Origin: Deltaproteobacteria bacterium | GTDB lineage: Bacteria; Desulfobacterota; Desulfarculia; Desulfarculales; Desulfarculaceae | Direction: 5' to 3' | NCBI GenBank assembly: GCA_020444165.1 | Contig: JAHLLK010000122.1 | Location: 1-11,633 of the forward strand | Length of the DNA stretch: 11,633 bases | Shown here: one piece after another, positions 1 through 6,050 of the stretch | How positions within the stretch are numbered: position 1 is the first letter of the stretch | Layout of the letters: the number at the start of each line of letters is the position of its first letter | Translations under genes and position numbers: made by a program | The notes under the pieces: model-generated | Database searches by the model: none | What the model saw: only the letters and a program-made list of their open reading frames with translations | What the model was told of the DNA's origin: nothing

Positions 1-64
1 CTTTTTGTGGACAAAAAGGGGTTTTCCCCCACGCCCCCTTTCCCCAAAAAAACTTTATAGTTTT
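1..64 (+). repeat. Copy 1 of a dispersed intergenic repeat (T/A hairpin, C-runs, A-run)
   Basis: This block begins with a palindrome (CTTTTTGT, GG, ACAAAAAG at 1-18). GGGG, TTTT and three C-runs separated by ACG and TTT follow, then an A-run and the small hairpin AAAACT-TTAT-AGTTTT at 49-64. The same order of elements occurs at 9641-9753, and inverted at 11574-11633. The starting hairpin differs in sequence between copies but keeps its pairing. The left part of the unit, if there is one, lies outside the window. The copy sits about 70 bp beyond the stop codon of cheD, so it may end that transcript. I see no gene in 1-136. Confidence 0.7.
13..30 (-). terminator. Candidate intrinsic terminator downstream of cheD
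   Basis: Read on the minus strand, a GGGG-AAAA-CCCC hairpin is followed directly by TTTTTG. It lies about 105 bp past the cheD stop codon, inside repeat copy 1. The stem is only four GC pairs, and a weaker A/T hairpin (49-64) with a T-run precedes it, so termination could use either or both. No experimental support is visible in sequence. Confidence 0.45.
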
Positions 65-136
65 CCTTGGGTTGCGTAATAGCCAACTTTGGGGAGGAAT
101 CCCTGCTGAGAAGGGGGATGGCGTGCCGGCCGGGGT

Positions 137-646
137 TTAATGCCCCTCCAGGGCCGGCAACGGGGGGTACCAGTCGCTTTCCCGCACCCGGGGCACCTTG
201 GCGATGACGATCTGCCCGGTCACCGCGTCGAACACGATCTTGCGGGCCTCGCCGCCGCCCACGTCCTCGCCCCCCAGATTCACCCCCAGCTTGGCCAACA
301 GCTGCCGCCCGGCCGCCACGTTGTTCTCGGCCTGGCCGATCTCGTAGCCCGTGGCCGCGGGGTTGATCGCGCCGCCGCAGAGGTGGGCCTCCAGGTCCCG
401 GACCGGGGTGCCGGTCTCCTCGAACATGCGCACCAGGGAGACGATGGCCGGAGCGGCGAAGAAGGTGGTGGATGACCCGCCCTGGCGAAAGGGCCGGAGG
501 TAGTGGCCCATGCCGCCCCGCCGCTTCAAGCGGTCGAAAATGGTGACGATGACCCCCGAGGCCACCACGGACCACAGGCGGCCCGGCCGGGCCGGCAGGC
601 ACACGTAGCCCGGCTCCACGAAGAGGTTGGCCGCGAGCTGGCTCAT
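137..646 (-). CDS. cheD: CheD-family protein lacking the catalytic cysteine
   Basis: This is a 169-residue protein of the CheD family. CheD normally deamidates glutamines on chemoreceptors and in some species binds CheC. The fold signature is present: IFD at 36-38, GGMGHYLRP at 44-52, CGGA at 90-93, IGQAENNV at 103-110, and EDVGG followed by KIVFD to residue 140. In active CheD the segment before the histidine reads GSCV. Here it is VASGV, so Gly31 (codon GGG) stands where the nucleophilic Cys belongs. His48 is kept at exactly the expected 17-residue spacing, and the Thr usually six residues before the Cys is Trp25. The protein therefore looks like a non-catalytic, binding-only CheD. The ATG lies 10 bp past the cheA stop, and its GAGG ribosome site overlaps that stop (TGAGG), indicating translational coupling. 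No CheC is present here. Confidence 0.85.
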   Translation of the reverse strand: MSQLAANLFVEPGYVCLPARPGRLWSVVASGVIVTIFDRLKRRGGMGHYLRPFRQGGSSTTFFAAPAIVSLVRMFEETGTPVRDLEAHLCGGAINPAATGYEIGQAENNVAAGRQLLAKLGVNLGGEDVGGGEARKIVFDAVTGQIVIAKVPRVRESDWYPPLPALEGH

Positions 647-656
647 GGGCGCTGCC

Positions 657-3341
657 TCACGCCTGGCTCCGATGGGCCCGGGTGATGAGCCCGCCCACGT
701 CCAAAATCAGGCTCACCTGGCCGTCGCCCAGGATGGTGCAGCCCGACACGCCCTTGACGTTGCCGATGAACTCGCTGAGTCCCTTGATCACCGCCTGCTG
801 CTCGCCCAGGATCTCGTCCACGAACAGGCAGATCGGTTCGCCGCCGTGCTCCAGGATGATCAGCAGCCCGTCTTCCAGCTTCTCGGAGTCGGGGGTGACC
901 CCGTACATCTCGTGCAGGCGCACCACCGGGATCAACTCTTCCCGCACCCGGGCCACCTCCTGGCCGTCCATGGTGATGGTCACCCCGCCGGGCTCCACCT
1001 GGATGGACTCCCGGATGGCCAACAAGGGCACGGTGTAGCGGGCCCGGCCCACCCGGACCAGCATGCCGTCCAGGATGGCCAGGGTCAGCGGGATTCTGAG
1101 GGCGAACACGGCCCCCTGGCCCGGCTGGGACTTGATGTCGATGCGGCCCTTCATCTGCTCGATGTTCTTCTTGACCACGTCCATGCCCACCCCGCGGCCC
1201 GACACGTCGGTCACCTTCTCGGCCGTGGAGAAGCCGGGGTGGAAGATCAGCTCGTAGATCTCCTGGTCGGACATGCCCTCGCCGCCCCCTTCCACCAGGC
1301 CGCGCTCGATGCCCTTTTCCAGGATGCGCTCGCGGTTCAAGCCCCGGCCGTCGTCCTTCAGGACGATCCACACCTCGCCGCCGGCGTGCTTGGCCTCCAG
1401 CACCACTTGGCCGGATTCGGGCTTGCCGGCCGCGATGCGCTCGTCGGCCGGCTCGATGCCGTGGTCCACCGCGTTCCGCACCAGGTGGACTAGGGGGTCG
1501 GCGATCAGCTCCGAGAGGGTCTTGTCGATCTCGGTCTCCTCGCCCAACAGCACCAGGTTCACCTTTTTGCCGGATTTGTTGGAGAGGTCGCGCACCAGGC
1601 GGATCATCTTGCGGAACACCCCGGACAGGGGGATCATGCGCACCGACAGGGCGACGTCCTGCAGCTCCCGCACGATGCGGTTCAGGTGCCCCGAGGCCTT
1701 TTCGAAGTTCTCCAGCTCCAGGCCGGTCAGGTCCGGGTTGCGGGTGACCATGGACTCGGCGATGACCAGCTCGCCCACCAGGTTGATGAGGGTGTCCAGC
1801 TTCATCAGGTCCACCCGAATGTCCTGGCGGGCGCCGGCCGCGGCCCGGGCCGCCGCCGCGGCGGCCGGGCGTTTGGCCGCGTCACCGTTGCCCCCGGCGG
1901 GAGCCGGCGCGGCGGCCGGCGGCGGGGCGGCTGGGGCGGCCGGGGGCTTTTCGTCCCGGAGGAGCCAGGCGGCCTCGGGCTGCTGCACCGGCGCGCGCAC
2001 CTTGCCCTCCTTGGCCTCCTGGGGCACCGGCGCGATCTCCTCCAGCATGTCGATCAAGAGGTTGCGATCGGTGACCTTGCCCGGCCCCCCGCCCAGGAGA
2101 TCGGCCACCGCGTCCTTCAACACGTCCACCACGTGCAGGAGGATGGGAATGTTCTGGTCACTGGGTTGCAGTGACTTGTCCTTGAAGCCGGCCAGCACGG
2201 TTTCCGCCCCGTGGCCGATCTGCTCCAAGGCTTCCTGGCCCATGAACCCGGCGTTGCCCTTGAAGCTGTGCAGCTGGCGGAAGGCCTCCTCCAGGCCCTC
2301 CTGGTGGTCGGGGTTCTTCTCCAGGGCCAACAACCCCTGCTCCACCTTTTCGAGCTGCTCCTCGGCCTCTTGCAGGAAACGCTGCTGCACTTCGGGAGAC
2401 AGGTTGAACTCCGGGGCCGGGCCTTCCTCGGCGGCTTCTTCCCCGGCCGCGTCCTCGGTCCGGCCCGCGGCCCGGCCGATGGCCTGCACCAGCTCGGCGG
2501 TCACCAGGGTCACCTCGTCGTCCAGGCCGCAGTCAAAACCAGTGCATTCTATCTGGAAAAACAGGGAATTGACCGTGTCGCAAGCCCGGCACAGGATGTC
2601 GATGTGCCCCTCGTCCATCTCGGCCTGGCCGCTGCGGAACAGATCCAAGAGGGTCTCGGCCTCGTGGGTCATGCGCACCACGTTGTTGAAATTGAAGAAG
2701 CCGGCCCCGCCCTTCAGGCTGTGGAACAAGCGGAAGATGGAGTTCACCAGCTCGCTGTCCACCTCGCCCAAGAGCTCGGCGTTCTGCTCCATTTCGATGA
2801 GCTTGGGCTCCACCTCCTCCAGCTTTTCGCGGCTCTCGGCCAGGAAGAAGGCGATGTTCTCGTCCTCAAAGGCCCGCTGTTCGCGATAGGCCCGGAGCGC
2901 GGCGGCCAAAAGGGCCGGAAGCTTGGCGGCGGCCAGCTCTCTCTGTTCCTTGATGTCGCTGATGTCCAGGGCGGACAGCGTATCGGCCGGCGGAGCCTCG
3001 CCCTCCGGACCGCCGCGCAGGATGACCCGCATGAAGCGGTTCTTCATGTCGTCGCGGATCAGGCGGGTCACCCCCAGGCCGGCGCCCGGCGTTTCCATGG
3101 TGACCGCCAGGAAGGCCACCGCGGTGTCCGGGTGCTGGGGCAAGAGGGCTCGGGCCTCCTGGCCGGACCAGGCATCCAGGAAGCTGAGACCGCGGCCCTC
3201 GAAACTGAAATCGGCCAGGCCTTGGCGGATGGCCTCGTGCACCCCTGGCTCCGGGTCGGCGATCAGAATTTTGAAAGTCAACGGCCCGCCGGGAGCGGGG
3301 GAAGCAGCGTCGCCGTCGCCGTAGTCTGGCCTGTTGTCCAT
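657..3341 (-). CDS. cheA: Chemotaxis-type histidine kinase CheA with N-terminal pseudo-receiver and two HPt domains
   Basis: This 894-residue kinase would autophosphorylate on ATP and pass phosphate to response regulators. Residues about 22-155 form a receiver like those in DUF3369-type regulators, but the phospho-acceptor Asp is Ala79 (FLAVTMET) and the usual acidic pair is Asp29-Pro30. HPt domain 1 (about 163-262) carries His207 in HSLKGG. HPt domain 2 (about 318-415) carries His358 in HSFKGN. A Pro/Ala-rich linker (about 440-505) follows with no recognisable P2 CheY-binding domain. Next come the dimerisation helices (about 507-570), the ATPase domain (N-box NAVDHG at 623-628, DDGRG at 663-667, SGRGVGMD at 714-721) and a CheW-like P5 domain (about 754-886). 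The ATG at 3341 has GGAG ten bases upstream. The same frame stays open to an ATG at 3464, which would add 41 low-complexity residues, and I judge that unlikely. The gene is followed by cheD in one operon. Confidence 0.93.
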   Translation of the reverse strand: MDNRPDYGDGDAASPAPGGPLTFKILIADPEPGVHEAIRQGLADFSFEGRGLSFLDAWSGQEARALLPQHPDTAVAFLAVTMETPGAGLGVTRLIRDDMKNRFMRVILRGGPEGEAPPADTLSALDISDIKEQRELAAAKLPALLAAALRAYREQRAFEDENIAFFLAESREKLEEVEPKLIEMEQNAELLGEVDSELVNSIFRLFHSLKGGAGFFNFNNVVRMTHEAETLLDLFRSGQAEMDEGHIDILCRACDTVNSLFFQIECTGFDCGLDDEVTLVTAELVQAIGRAAGRTEDAAGEEAAEEGPAPEFNLSPEVQQRFLQEAEEQLEKVEQGLLALEKNPDHQEGLEEAFRQLHSFKGNAGFMGQEALEQIGHGAETVLAGFKDKSLQPSDQNIPILLHVVDVLKDAVADLLGGGPGKVTDRNLLIDMLEEIAPVPQEAKEGKVRAPVQQPEAAWLLRDEKPPAAPAAPPPAAAPAPAGGNGDAAKRPAAAAAARAAAGARQDIRVDLMKLDTLINLVGELVIAESMVTRNPDLTGLELENFEKASGHLNRIVRELQDVALSVRMIPLSGVFRKMIRLVRDLSNKSGKKVNLVLLGEETEIDKTLSELIADPLVHLVRNAVDHGIEPADERIAAGKPESGQVVLEAKHAGGEVWIVLKDDGRGLNRERILEKGIERGLVEGGGEGMSDQEIYELIFHPGFSTAEKVTDVSGRGVGMDVVKKNIEQMKGRIDIKSQPGQGAVFALRIPLTLAILDGMLVRVGRARYTVPLLAIRESIQVEPGGVTITMDGQEVARVREELIPVVRLHEMYGVTPDSEKLEDGLLIILEHGGEPICLFVDEILGEQQAVIKGLSEFIGNVKGVSGCTILGDGQVSLILDVGGLITRAHRSQA

Positions 3342-3475
3342 GACCGCCTGTCTCCGGTGTTGATCGGGATGAGGCCCGGTCGGTCCTCGCGAGGTGCTCA
3401 GGGAGCGAACCGTCCCCGGCTGGCCGGAAGCCGGTGGGCTATTGGGGAGGGTGGGTTCCCCCAAAGCATCTCATG

Positions 3476-3504
3476 CCAATAGCATTTTTTGACCGGCCTG
3501 GCAA
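3476..3504 (-). promoter_or_regulatory. Possible sigma70 promoter for cheA-cheD
   Basis: On the minus strand TTGCCA (3499-3504, 5 of 6 to the -35 consensus) is followed after 17 bases by TATTGG (3476-3481, 3 of 6 to the -10). It lies in the 228-bp gap between the 407-residue gene and cheA and would give a leader of about 125 nt. The -10 is weak. The rest of the gap (3342-3569) shows an inverted repeat CTATTGG/CCAATAG (3439-3445 and 3476-3482), and nothing else I can name. Confidence 0.28.
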
Positions 3505-3508
3505 CCAG

Positions 3509-3525
3509 AGGGAGCACAATTCCCC
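3509..3525. promoter_or_regulatory. Weak match to the GGGGAA-N5-TTCCCC palindrome, upstream of cheA
   Basis: AGGGAG-CACAA-TTCCCC matches 10 of the 12 fixed positions of the site found perfectly at 4898-4914 and 5949-5965, with the same five-base spacing. It lies just upstream of the candidate cheA -35. One half-site is exact and the other has two mismatches. Taken alone this would not be convincing. Confidence 0.2.
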
Positions 3526-3569
3526 ACCCTTCATTGCGCCATTCACCGGATTGTCGCCTGCCCCGGTCC

Positions 3570-4793
3570 CTACCACACGATCAACAGGGGCGTGGACCCC
3601 GCGGGCCAAGCCGCGGGCCAAGCCGCGGCCGGGGGCAGGCCGGCGGGTTCCTCCTCCCGCATCAGGCTCAGCACCTGCTCCAAAGTGAGGCCCGGGAACA
3701 CGGCCAGGGAGAGGTGACGGGGCCGGTTGCCCCGCCCGGGCAGGGCCGCCTCCACCAGCTCCCGGTAGGTCTGGGCCAGTTCGCCGGCCCGGGCGGCCAG
3801 CTCCCCGGCCCGCGTGGGCGCGAAGCGGGAGCCGGCCAGCTCGCCCAACAACTCCTCGAAGCCCTGGCGCACCTCCCCGAAGCCCGGCGAGGCCTCCAGG
3901 GCCTGGGCCAGGCTCAGCAACTCGGCCTGGCCGAGGAACCCCAGGTTGGGCCAGGGCAGCTTGGCCAGCTCCCGGGCCAGGGGCGAGTCCTGGGCCGGTT
4001 GGCCCCGGAAGCCGGCCAGGGGCGAGGTCGCGCCGGCCGGGGAGCGGTACTCCGGTTCGGGCGGCAGGAGCCGGGCATTGGCCCGGGAGAGGAGGAGTTC
4101 GGCCGCGGCCGGGCTGGCCGTGGCCAACCAGGCTCCCCCGGGCCAGGCCACCCGGGCGGTCAGAGTGGCCCAGGCCGCCAGCCGCCGCTCCAGGAGATGG
4201 TCTTCGCCCAGGCTGTAGTCCAGGGGCGGCAGTTCGTCGGTGGCGTAGCCCTCGTACTCGGTGGGGACGTAGTCCTCCTCCTCCTTGCCCATGCTCTTGG
4301 ACAAGGCCTGCCGGCCGCTTTCGAAGCGGCCCAGGGCCTCTTCCAGGTCCGCGGCTTCGCGGTCGCGCACGTGGGCCAGGTGCAAGAACAGGTCCGCGTC
4401 CACCTCGGGCAGCGGGGGCTGGCCGGCCTTCAGGTCCTGGTAATCCTTCAGCTCGCGCATCACCGTGCGGAAGGTCTCGGGCGGGGGGGGCGGCTCCAGG
4501 CCGGCCTTGAGGGCGGCGGCCACCCCGGATTTCTGGTGATCCCGCGCCCAAGCCTCCCATTCGCGCAACACCTTGGCCACCCGGCGGGCCTCCTGGCTGC
4601 CGTTCTGGTCCGCGCCCAGGTTGCCGCCGGGACGGATCACCTCCAGGAGATCCTCCGCGCCGGGCAGCACCGGGGCCTGGGGGTCCAGGCTGGGGGGGGC
4701 CAACACCGCCACCGGCCGGAACAGGGGAGAAAGCGCCGCCAGGGTGGTCTGGCGCAGGGCGGTCTGGGGGAAGATCAAAGCCTTCAGGGGCAT
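3570..4793 (-). CDS. Hypothetical protein, 407 residues, no recognised family
   Basis: I do not recognise this protein. The ATG at 4793 has GGAG seven bases upstream and the frame runs uninterrupted to TAG. There is no signal peptide or convincing membrane segment, so it is probably cytoplasmic. It begins MPLKALIFPQ and has an alpha-helical, charged central part (about 65-175). An acidic, tyrosine-bearing stretch follows at about 171-195 (EEEDYVP, then EYEGY). The C-terminal half (about 270-355) is rich in Leu, Ala and Glu, suggesting a helical bundle. The very C-terminus holds an AAWP tandem encoded by a 12-bp DNA repeat. Codon and base composition match the neighbours. It is divergent from the small gene at 5002 and separated from cheA by 228 bp. 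Overlapping long frames on both strands are composition artefacts. The existence of a gene is fairly sure; its function is unknown. Confidence 0.75.
   Translation of the reverse strand: MPLKALIFPQTALRQTTLAALSPLFRPVAVLAPPSLDPQAPVLPGAEDLLEVIRPGGNLGADQNGSQEARRVAKVLREWEAWARDHQKSGVAAALKAGLEPPPPPETFRTVMRELKDYQDLKAGQPPLPEVDADLFLHLAHVRDREAADLEEALGRFESGRQALSKSMGKEEEDYVPTEYEGYATDELPPLDYSLGEDHLLERRLAAWATLTARVAWPGGAWLATASPAAAELLLSRANARLLPPEPEYRSPAGATSPLAGFRGQPAQDSPLARELAKLPWPNLGFLGQAELLSLAQALEASPGFGEVRQGFEELLGELAGSRFAPTRAGELAARAGELAQTYRELVEAALPGRGNRPRHLSLAVFPGLTLEQVLSLMREEEPAGLPPAAAWPAAWPAGSTPLLIVW
3600..3628. repeat. 12-bp tandem repeat at the 3' end of the hypothetical gene
   Basis: CGCGGGCCAAGC occurs twice in tandem (3600-3611, 3612-3623) and is followed by the first five bases of a third copy. 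Because 12 is a multiple of three, the copies add AAWP units in frame near the C-terminus of the encoded protein. Slippage here would change protein length by four residues without a frameshift. Confidence 0.8.
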
Positions 4794-4897
4794 GGTTCGC
4801 TCCAGGCGATTCCGTGACGTAACGGGCCCGGTGTGTTAGGCTCACCGGGGCAAGCCGGGCAGGGGCGGCCAAGGGAAATGGCGCCCCCTCGGCCTCA

Positions 4898-4914
4898 GGG
4901 GAAGGGCTTTCCCC
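4898..4914. promoter_or_regulatory. Candidate operator GGGGAA-N5-TTCCCC in a divergent intergenic region
   Basis: GGGGAA-GGGCT-TTCCCC is an inverted repeat of six-base arms spaced by five. It lies in the 208-bp gap between two divergently transcribed genes (minus gene starting at 4793, plus gene at 5002). The same arms and spacing recur at 5949-5965 in the other divergent region of this window. An A/T-richer stretch at about 4921-4942 next to it is the likely promoter zone, though I could not resolve -35/-10 boxes. The leader of the 407-residue gene also has a CCCGGTG/CACCGGG stem (4827-4849). Confidence 0.4.
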
Positions 4915-5001
4915 GACCTGATTCCATAGCAGCTAATCTAACCAACCGGCCCGCCAGCCCGCAACCCGTTTGGGCCGGCCGAGACCAGGGAGCGCGTCGC
5001 G

Positions 5002-5256
5002 GTGGATAGACGCATTTTTGAGATGGAAATGAGCGTGGAGGCCACCAGCCTCTATTTATTGTTGGCTTCCCTGAACGAATCCGGGGGGGAACTGGGAGTG
5101 GAAACCGTGTCCCCCATCTGGAACTCCACCCCGGACAACCTCACCGCCGCGGTCAAGGAGCTGAAGGAGCGGGGAGTGCTTTCCGGCGGGGCCAAGGGCC
5201 CCTGGTCGCTCCTGCCCGCCGCGGGCTGGCTTTTTCCCGCGCCGCCGGAGGTGTGA
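5002..5256 (+). CDS. Small hypothetical protein, possible winged-helix fold
   Basis: This is an 84-residue protein starting at a GTG (MDRRIFEMEM...). The start is supported by AGGGAG nine bases upstream. Internal ATGs at codons 8 and 10 are possible but lack as good a site and would cut into the first helix. The pattern is an N-terminal helix (EATSLYLLLASL, 13-24), then a Trp-Asn-Ser-Thr turn (40-43), an amphipathic helix (about 45-57) and a RGVLSG turn. This resembles a small winged-helix or helix-turn-helix module, with a Pro/Ala-rich tail after about residue 66. That reading is by eye only. It has no signal peptide. It is divergent from the 407-residue gene and convergent with the DUF493 gene. 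Function is unknown; a DNA-binding role is a guess. Confidence 0.65.
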   Translation: MDRRIFEMEMSVEATSLYLLLASLNESGGELGVETVSPIWNSTPDNLTAAVKELKERGVLSGGAKGPWSLLPAAGWLFPAPPEV

Positions 5257-5285
5257 GCCCGCCGGGCTCGGACCACAGACTGTGG
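5255..5285 (+). other. Two adjacent perfect short palindromes after the small gene
   Basis: GAGCCCG-C-CGGGCTC (5255-5269) overlaps the stop codon of the small gene, and CCACAG-A-CTGTGG (5273-5285) follows. No T-run follows either. They may act as 3' stabilising hairpins or weak terminators. A 19-bp near-duplicate of 5257-5275 (two mismatches) lies at 5350-5368 across the stop codon of the convergent DUF493 gene. Confidence 0.5.
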
Positions 5286-5305
5286 ATAAACAGCCTGTGG
5301 CGGGC

Positions 5306-5345
5306 CCCGGCCCCCAGACCAGCCCACGGCTGGTCTGGGGCCGGG
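5306..5345. terminator. Long GC-rich hairpin between convergent genes
   Basis: The two arms (5306-5324 and 5328-5345) pair over about 18 bp with a single extra C in the left arm and a three-base loop (CAC). The hairpin sits between the 3' ends of the plus-strand gene ending at 5256 and the minus-strand gene ending at 5361. No T-run follows on either strand, so it is not a classical intrinsic terminator. It may be a bidirectional barrier or a protector against 3' decay. Confidence 0.5.
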
Positions 5346-5360
5346 CACGGCCCGCTGGGC

Positions 5361-5696
5361 TCAGACCAGCACCACCACCCCGGCCACCAGGCGCAGCCCC
5401 GCATAGATGGCCAGCACCTGGTCGGGGTTGGCCACCTCCACCTCCAGGGTCACGGCCAGGTACTTGCCGCCCGAGGAAGGCCGGCCGCGCAGGCTGCCCA
5501 CCTCCTCCAGGGGGCCCAGCACCGCCTCGGCCGCCGCGCGGACCTCCGGGGCAAAGGCCTCGCGCGCAAAGCCGATGATCTTGAACATGTAGGAGCCGGG
5601 GAAGGTGTGATACTCCTCCAGCATGCGCCGGGCCTCGGCGGCCGGGTCCGGTGGGCAGCCGAGAGCCGCCTCCGGCGGTTGATCGGTACAGGGCAT
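5361..5696 (-). CDS. DUF493 (YbeD-like) family protein
   Basis: This 111-residue protein ends with a DUF493 domain: FPGSYMFKIIG at 32-42, SSGGKYLAVTLEVEV at 74-88, then a YAGL helix and a short terminal strand (GVVVLV). This is the ferredoxin-like alpha/beta fold of E. coli YbeD, whose role is poorly defined, so no function is assigned. Two starts are possible. The ATG at 5696 has AGGAGG only three bases away. The ATG at 5624 has GAGG eight bases away and would give 87 residues, starting just before the conserved domain. The extra 24 residues (PCTDQPPEAALGCP...) carry no domain. The frame extends open to 5885, but that part is non-coding in character and overlaps hairpins. It is transcribed convergently with the small gene and has its own strong promoter at 5904-5932. 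Confidence 0.85.
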   Translation of the reverse strand: MPCTDQPPEAALGCPPDPAAEARRMLEEYHTFPGSYMFKIIGFAREAFAPEVRAAAEAVLGPLEEVGSLRGRPSSGGKYLAVTLEVEVANPDQVLAIYAGLRLVAGVVVLV

Positions 5697-5897
5697 GGGC
5701 CTCCTGCCAATTGCTGGGGTCAGGTCATGGGCCAGGGCCGTCCTGGCCCTGGCTGGCGCCCCGGGGCAAAATCGCGGCCTTGCTCCGGGGGATCCGGCCC
5801 GGCGATATTGGGGGTAACGCCGCGGGACGGCGGGCCGTCCCCGTTCCGCGCCAGGCCGGTCATGAACAGCCTGATATTTTATCAAGTGGTTCTGTGT
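5697..5897 (-). promoter_or_regulatory. Structured 5' leader of the DUF493 gene
   Basis: From the predicted start point near 5897 the leader is about 200 nt and contains no gene. On the minus strand it forms GGGACGG-CCCG-CCGTCCC (5824-5841). Nearer the gene is GCCAGGGCC-AGGAC-GGCCCTGGC (5731-5753), whose loop presents AGGA. A second AGGA overlaps the ribosome site at about 5700-5706. AGGA in a hairpin loop plus a GGA in the Shine-Dalgarno is the layout of known CsrA-repressed leaders. That link is inference; csrA itself is not in the window. Confidence 0.35.
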
Positions 5898-5903
5898 AGT
5901 TGA

Positions 5904-5932
5904 ATCATAGCTGCCCGGAGGCTGCCTGTCAA
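5904..5932 (-). promoter_or_regulatory. Strong sigma70-type promoter, minus strand (DUF493 gene)
   Basis: On the minus strand a perfect TTGACA (5927-5932) is followed, after exactly 17 bases, by TATGAT (5904-5909, 5 of 6). The only minus-strand gene downstream is the DUF493 gene at 5696. It is back to back with the plus-strand promoter at 6016-6044. Confidence 0.65.
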
Positions 5933-5947
5933 ACCGCTCCCTCCCGG

Positions 5948-5966
5948 CGGGGAACAGTGTTCCCCG
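5948..5966. promoter_or_regulatory. Perfect palindrome between divergent promoters, candidate operator
   Basis: GGGGAACA-G-TGTTCCCC (5949-5965) is a perfect inverted repeat with one central base, extended by a further C/G pair on each side. Its outer arms GGGGAA/TTCCCC and five-base spacing are those of the site at 4898-4914. It lies 16 bp upstream of the minus-strand -35 and about 50 bp upstream of the plus-strand -35, a position suited to a dimeric regulator acting on one or both promoters. I cannot assign a regulator family. Flanking CCGGC (5944-5948) and GCCGG (5968-5972) could extend a hairpin. Confidence 0.5.
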
Positions 5967-6015
5967 AGCCGGAATCCGGGCATTTTTTAAATACGTGCCC
6001 TGGTGAAACGCAAGC

Positions 6016-6044
6016 TTGACACGGCCTTAACCCAGTGTTATCAA
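6016..6044 (+). promoter_or_regulatory. Sigma70-type promoter for the 2-oxoacid oxidoreductase operon
   Basis: A perfect TTGACA (6016-6021), a 17-base spacer and TATCAA (6039-6044, 4 of 6) predict transcription starting near 6051. The first gene downstream begins at 6273, so the transcript would have a leader of roughly 220 nt. Confidence 0.55.
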
Positions 6045-6050
6045 AAAAAC

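Noticed and set aside
1273..2889. Long plus-strand open frame (538 codons) opposite cheA
   Set aside because: It is fully antisense to a clearly homologous cheA, has a Ser/Arg/Pro-rich translation with no domain, and is expected from third-position GC bias.
3466..3478. Sigma54-like TGGCAT...GC on the minus strand upstream of cheA
   Set aside because: GG and GC are eight bases apart instead of the required ten.
3439..4872. Second long minus-strand open frame (477 codons) overlapping the 407-residue gene, and a 442-codon plus-strand frame
   Set aside because: Translations are Gly/Pro/Arg-rich low complexity. The 407-residue frame has a good ribosome site and ordinary protein composition, so it is the real one.
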